From contig NZ_JBNCBU010000001.1 in the NCBI RefSeq assembly GCF_051912845.1, positions 372,001 through 436,000 on the forward strand: a stretch of 64,000 nucleotides of DNA. The letters run 5' to 3'. The notes beneath the pieces were generated by a model. The model did no database searches. It was given only the letters and a program-made list of their open reading frames with translations, and had not been told where the DNA came from. The number at the start of each line of letters is the position of its first letter. Within the stretch, counting starts at the first letter, position 1. The translations under genes and the position numbers were made by a program. The DNA comes from Tsuneonella sediminis (GTDB lineage Bacteria; Pseudomonadota; Alphaproteobacteria; Sphingomonadales; Sphingomonadaceae). This document shows, one piece after another, positions 63,482 through 64,000 of the stretch.

Positions 63482-64000
63482 TCAATAAAGCAGGCAATCG
63501 GTTACGCTCTCCCGCCAGTGGTCCTCGTCCGCCCGGGCGAGCCGTTCGAGATCTTCAGGAGATGCAGAAGGATCATCCACCCATTCACGCAATGTGGGAC
63601 CGCCGTTGATGACGTCGATCGCCAGCCGGTCGAAGACATATTCGTAAGGGAAGTCGCGCCAAAGGTCGTAGTTCGAATGGAGGGTACGGATGGCCTTGAA
63701 TGCGAGCGCCTGCAATCGCCACGGACGAAACGCATCGTGGTCGTAAAAGCCGTGCTCGGCGTGGATCATCAGCCCGCCGCACAGCTTTCCCACGTGTTTA
63801 TGGAATGTCGGCTCGAACCAGCAGGGACGCAGGGCGCACCCAGCCAGCCACGCCGGCGCTATGCGCGTCATTTCCGCCAGAACTTTCGCACCGTCTAGAT
63901 CGGGTGCCCCGAAAAGCACCTCGAGCGGGCGCGTCGTCCCGCGACCTTCGCTGAGGTTGGTCCCTTCGAGCATGACAGTCCCGGCGTAGGCGCGCGCCAT
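63482..64000 (-). CDS. DUF1343 / NamZ-type exo-beta-N-acetylmuramidase, C-terminal part
   Basis: The 172 residues are the C-terminal portion of a longer gene whose start is beyond 64000. The stretch G-T-V-M-L-E-G-T-N-L-S-E-G-R-G-T-T-R-P-L-E matches DUF1343. Characterised members (NamZ) release N-acetylmuramic acid from wall fragments; assignment here is from motif memory. It lies upstream of the MFS gene and may be co-transcribed with it. Confidence 0.85.
   Translation of the reverse strand: MARAYAGTVMLEGTNLSEGRGTTRPLEVLFGAPDLDGAKVLAEMTRIAPAWLAGCALRPCWFEPTFHKHVGKLCGGLMIHAEHGFYDHDAFRPWRLQALAFKAIRTLHSNYDLWRDFPYEYVFDRLAIDVINGGPTLREWVDDPSASPEDLERLARADEDHWRESVTDCLLY

Overview
The window is a GC-rich (mostly 60-70 %) chromosomal segment of an alphaproteobacterium. 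Gene content and order point to the Sphingomonadales, probably an Erythrobacteraceae relative (inference). Supporting signs are zapA / 6S RNA / 5-formyl-THF cyclo-ligase; recG / sdhE / mfd; LpoA-type lipoprotein / rsmI / yraN / gshB; a three-gene branched-chain 2-oxoacid dehydrogenase operon; PHA synthase with an intracellular PHA depolymerase; TTAACCAT-type CtrA half-sites; and many ATGA/GTGA overlaps between genes.

Layout. 1-2700: the end of isocitrate lyase, a small ORF and an SLC13/TrkA-C permease. 2788-9038: tRNA-Leu, inositol monophosphatase, EF-P, two wall enzymes (M23 peptidase, L,D-transpeptidase), thiE, small exported proteins and an endonuclease/exonuclease/phosphatase-fold protein. 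9040-14629: a glycolytic/pentose-phosphate operon tkt-gap-pgk-thioesterase-fba. 14802-16795: zapA, 6S RNA, 5-FCL, tRNA-Asp. 16962-22701: secreted protein, YdeI-like protein, 2-oxoacid dehydrogenase E1a-E1b-E2, thyA. 22803-30154: tRNA-Pro, DUF421 protein, recG, hemerythrin, sdhE, mfd. 30155-30643: an unusual intergenic region with a 14-codon Trp-rich ORF, two intrinsic terminators and several hairpins. 30644-34644: a CHASE2-EAL protein, bamD and a Flp pilin. 34975-36572: an accessory module. 36589-44691: lepA, a PAS-GGDEF-EAL-PilZ protein, and phaC-phaZ-fpr. 44811-50153: dnaN, fabG, fabD, LD-carboxypeptidase, a Mur ligase. 50157-58939: DUF808, rpsF-rpsR-rplI, gshB, yraN, rsmI, LpoA-like, parE, a MoxR ATPase. 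59031-64000: PilZ protein, chemoreceptor-like protein, VWA protein, MFS transporter and the 3' part of a DUF1343/NamZ gene.

Most of the window is core housekeeping. The clearest accessory element is at 34975-36495. It holds a small leader ORF, a toxin-like protein whose GC-rich N-terminal part resembles pre-toxin linkers and whose AT-rich C-terminal part carries motifs resembling the ADP-ribosyl cyclase/CD38 NADase fold, and an overlapping AT-rich ORF in the usual position of an immunity gene. The module ends next to a degenerate tRNA-Ser-like fragment. The second unusual locus is the Trp-rich micro-ORF with its terminators at 30181-30573. Several c-di-GMP proteins (CHASE2-EAL, GGDEF-EAL-PilZ, PilZ) and CtrA-like half-sites suggest that cell-cycle and c-di-GMP control converge here (inference). 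All function calls come from reading motifs; no database search was run.
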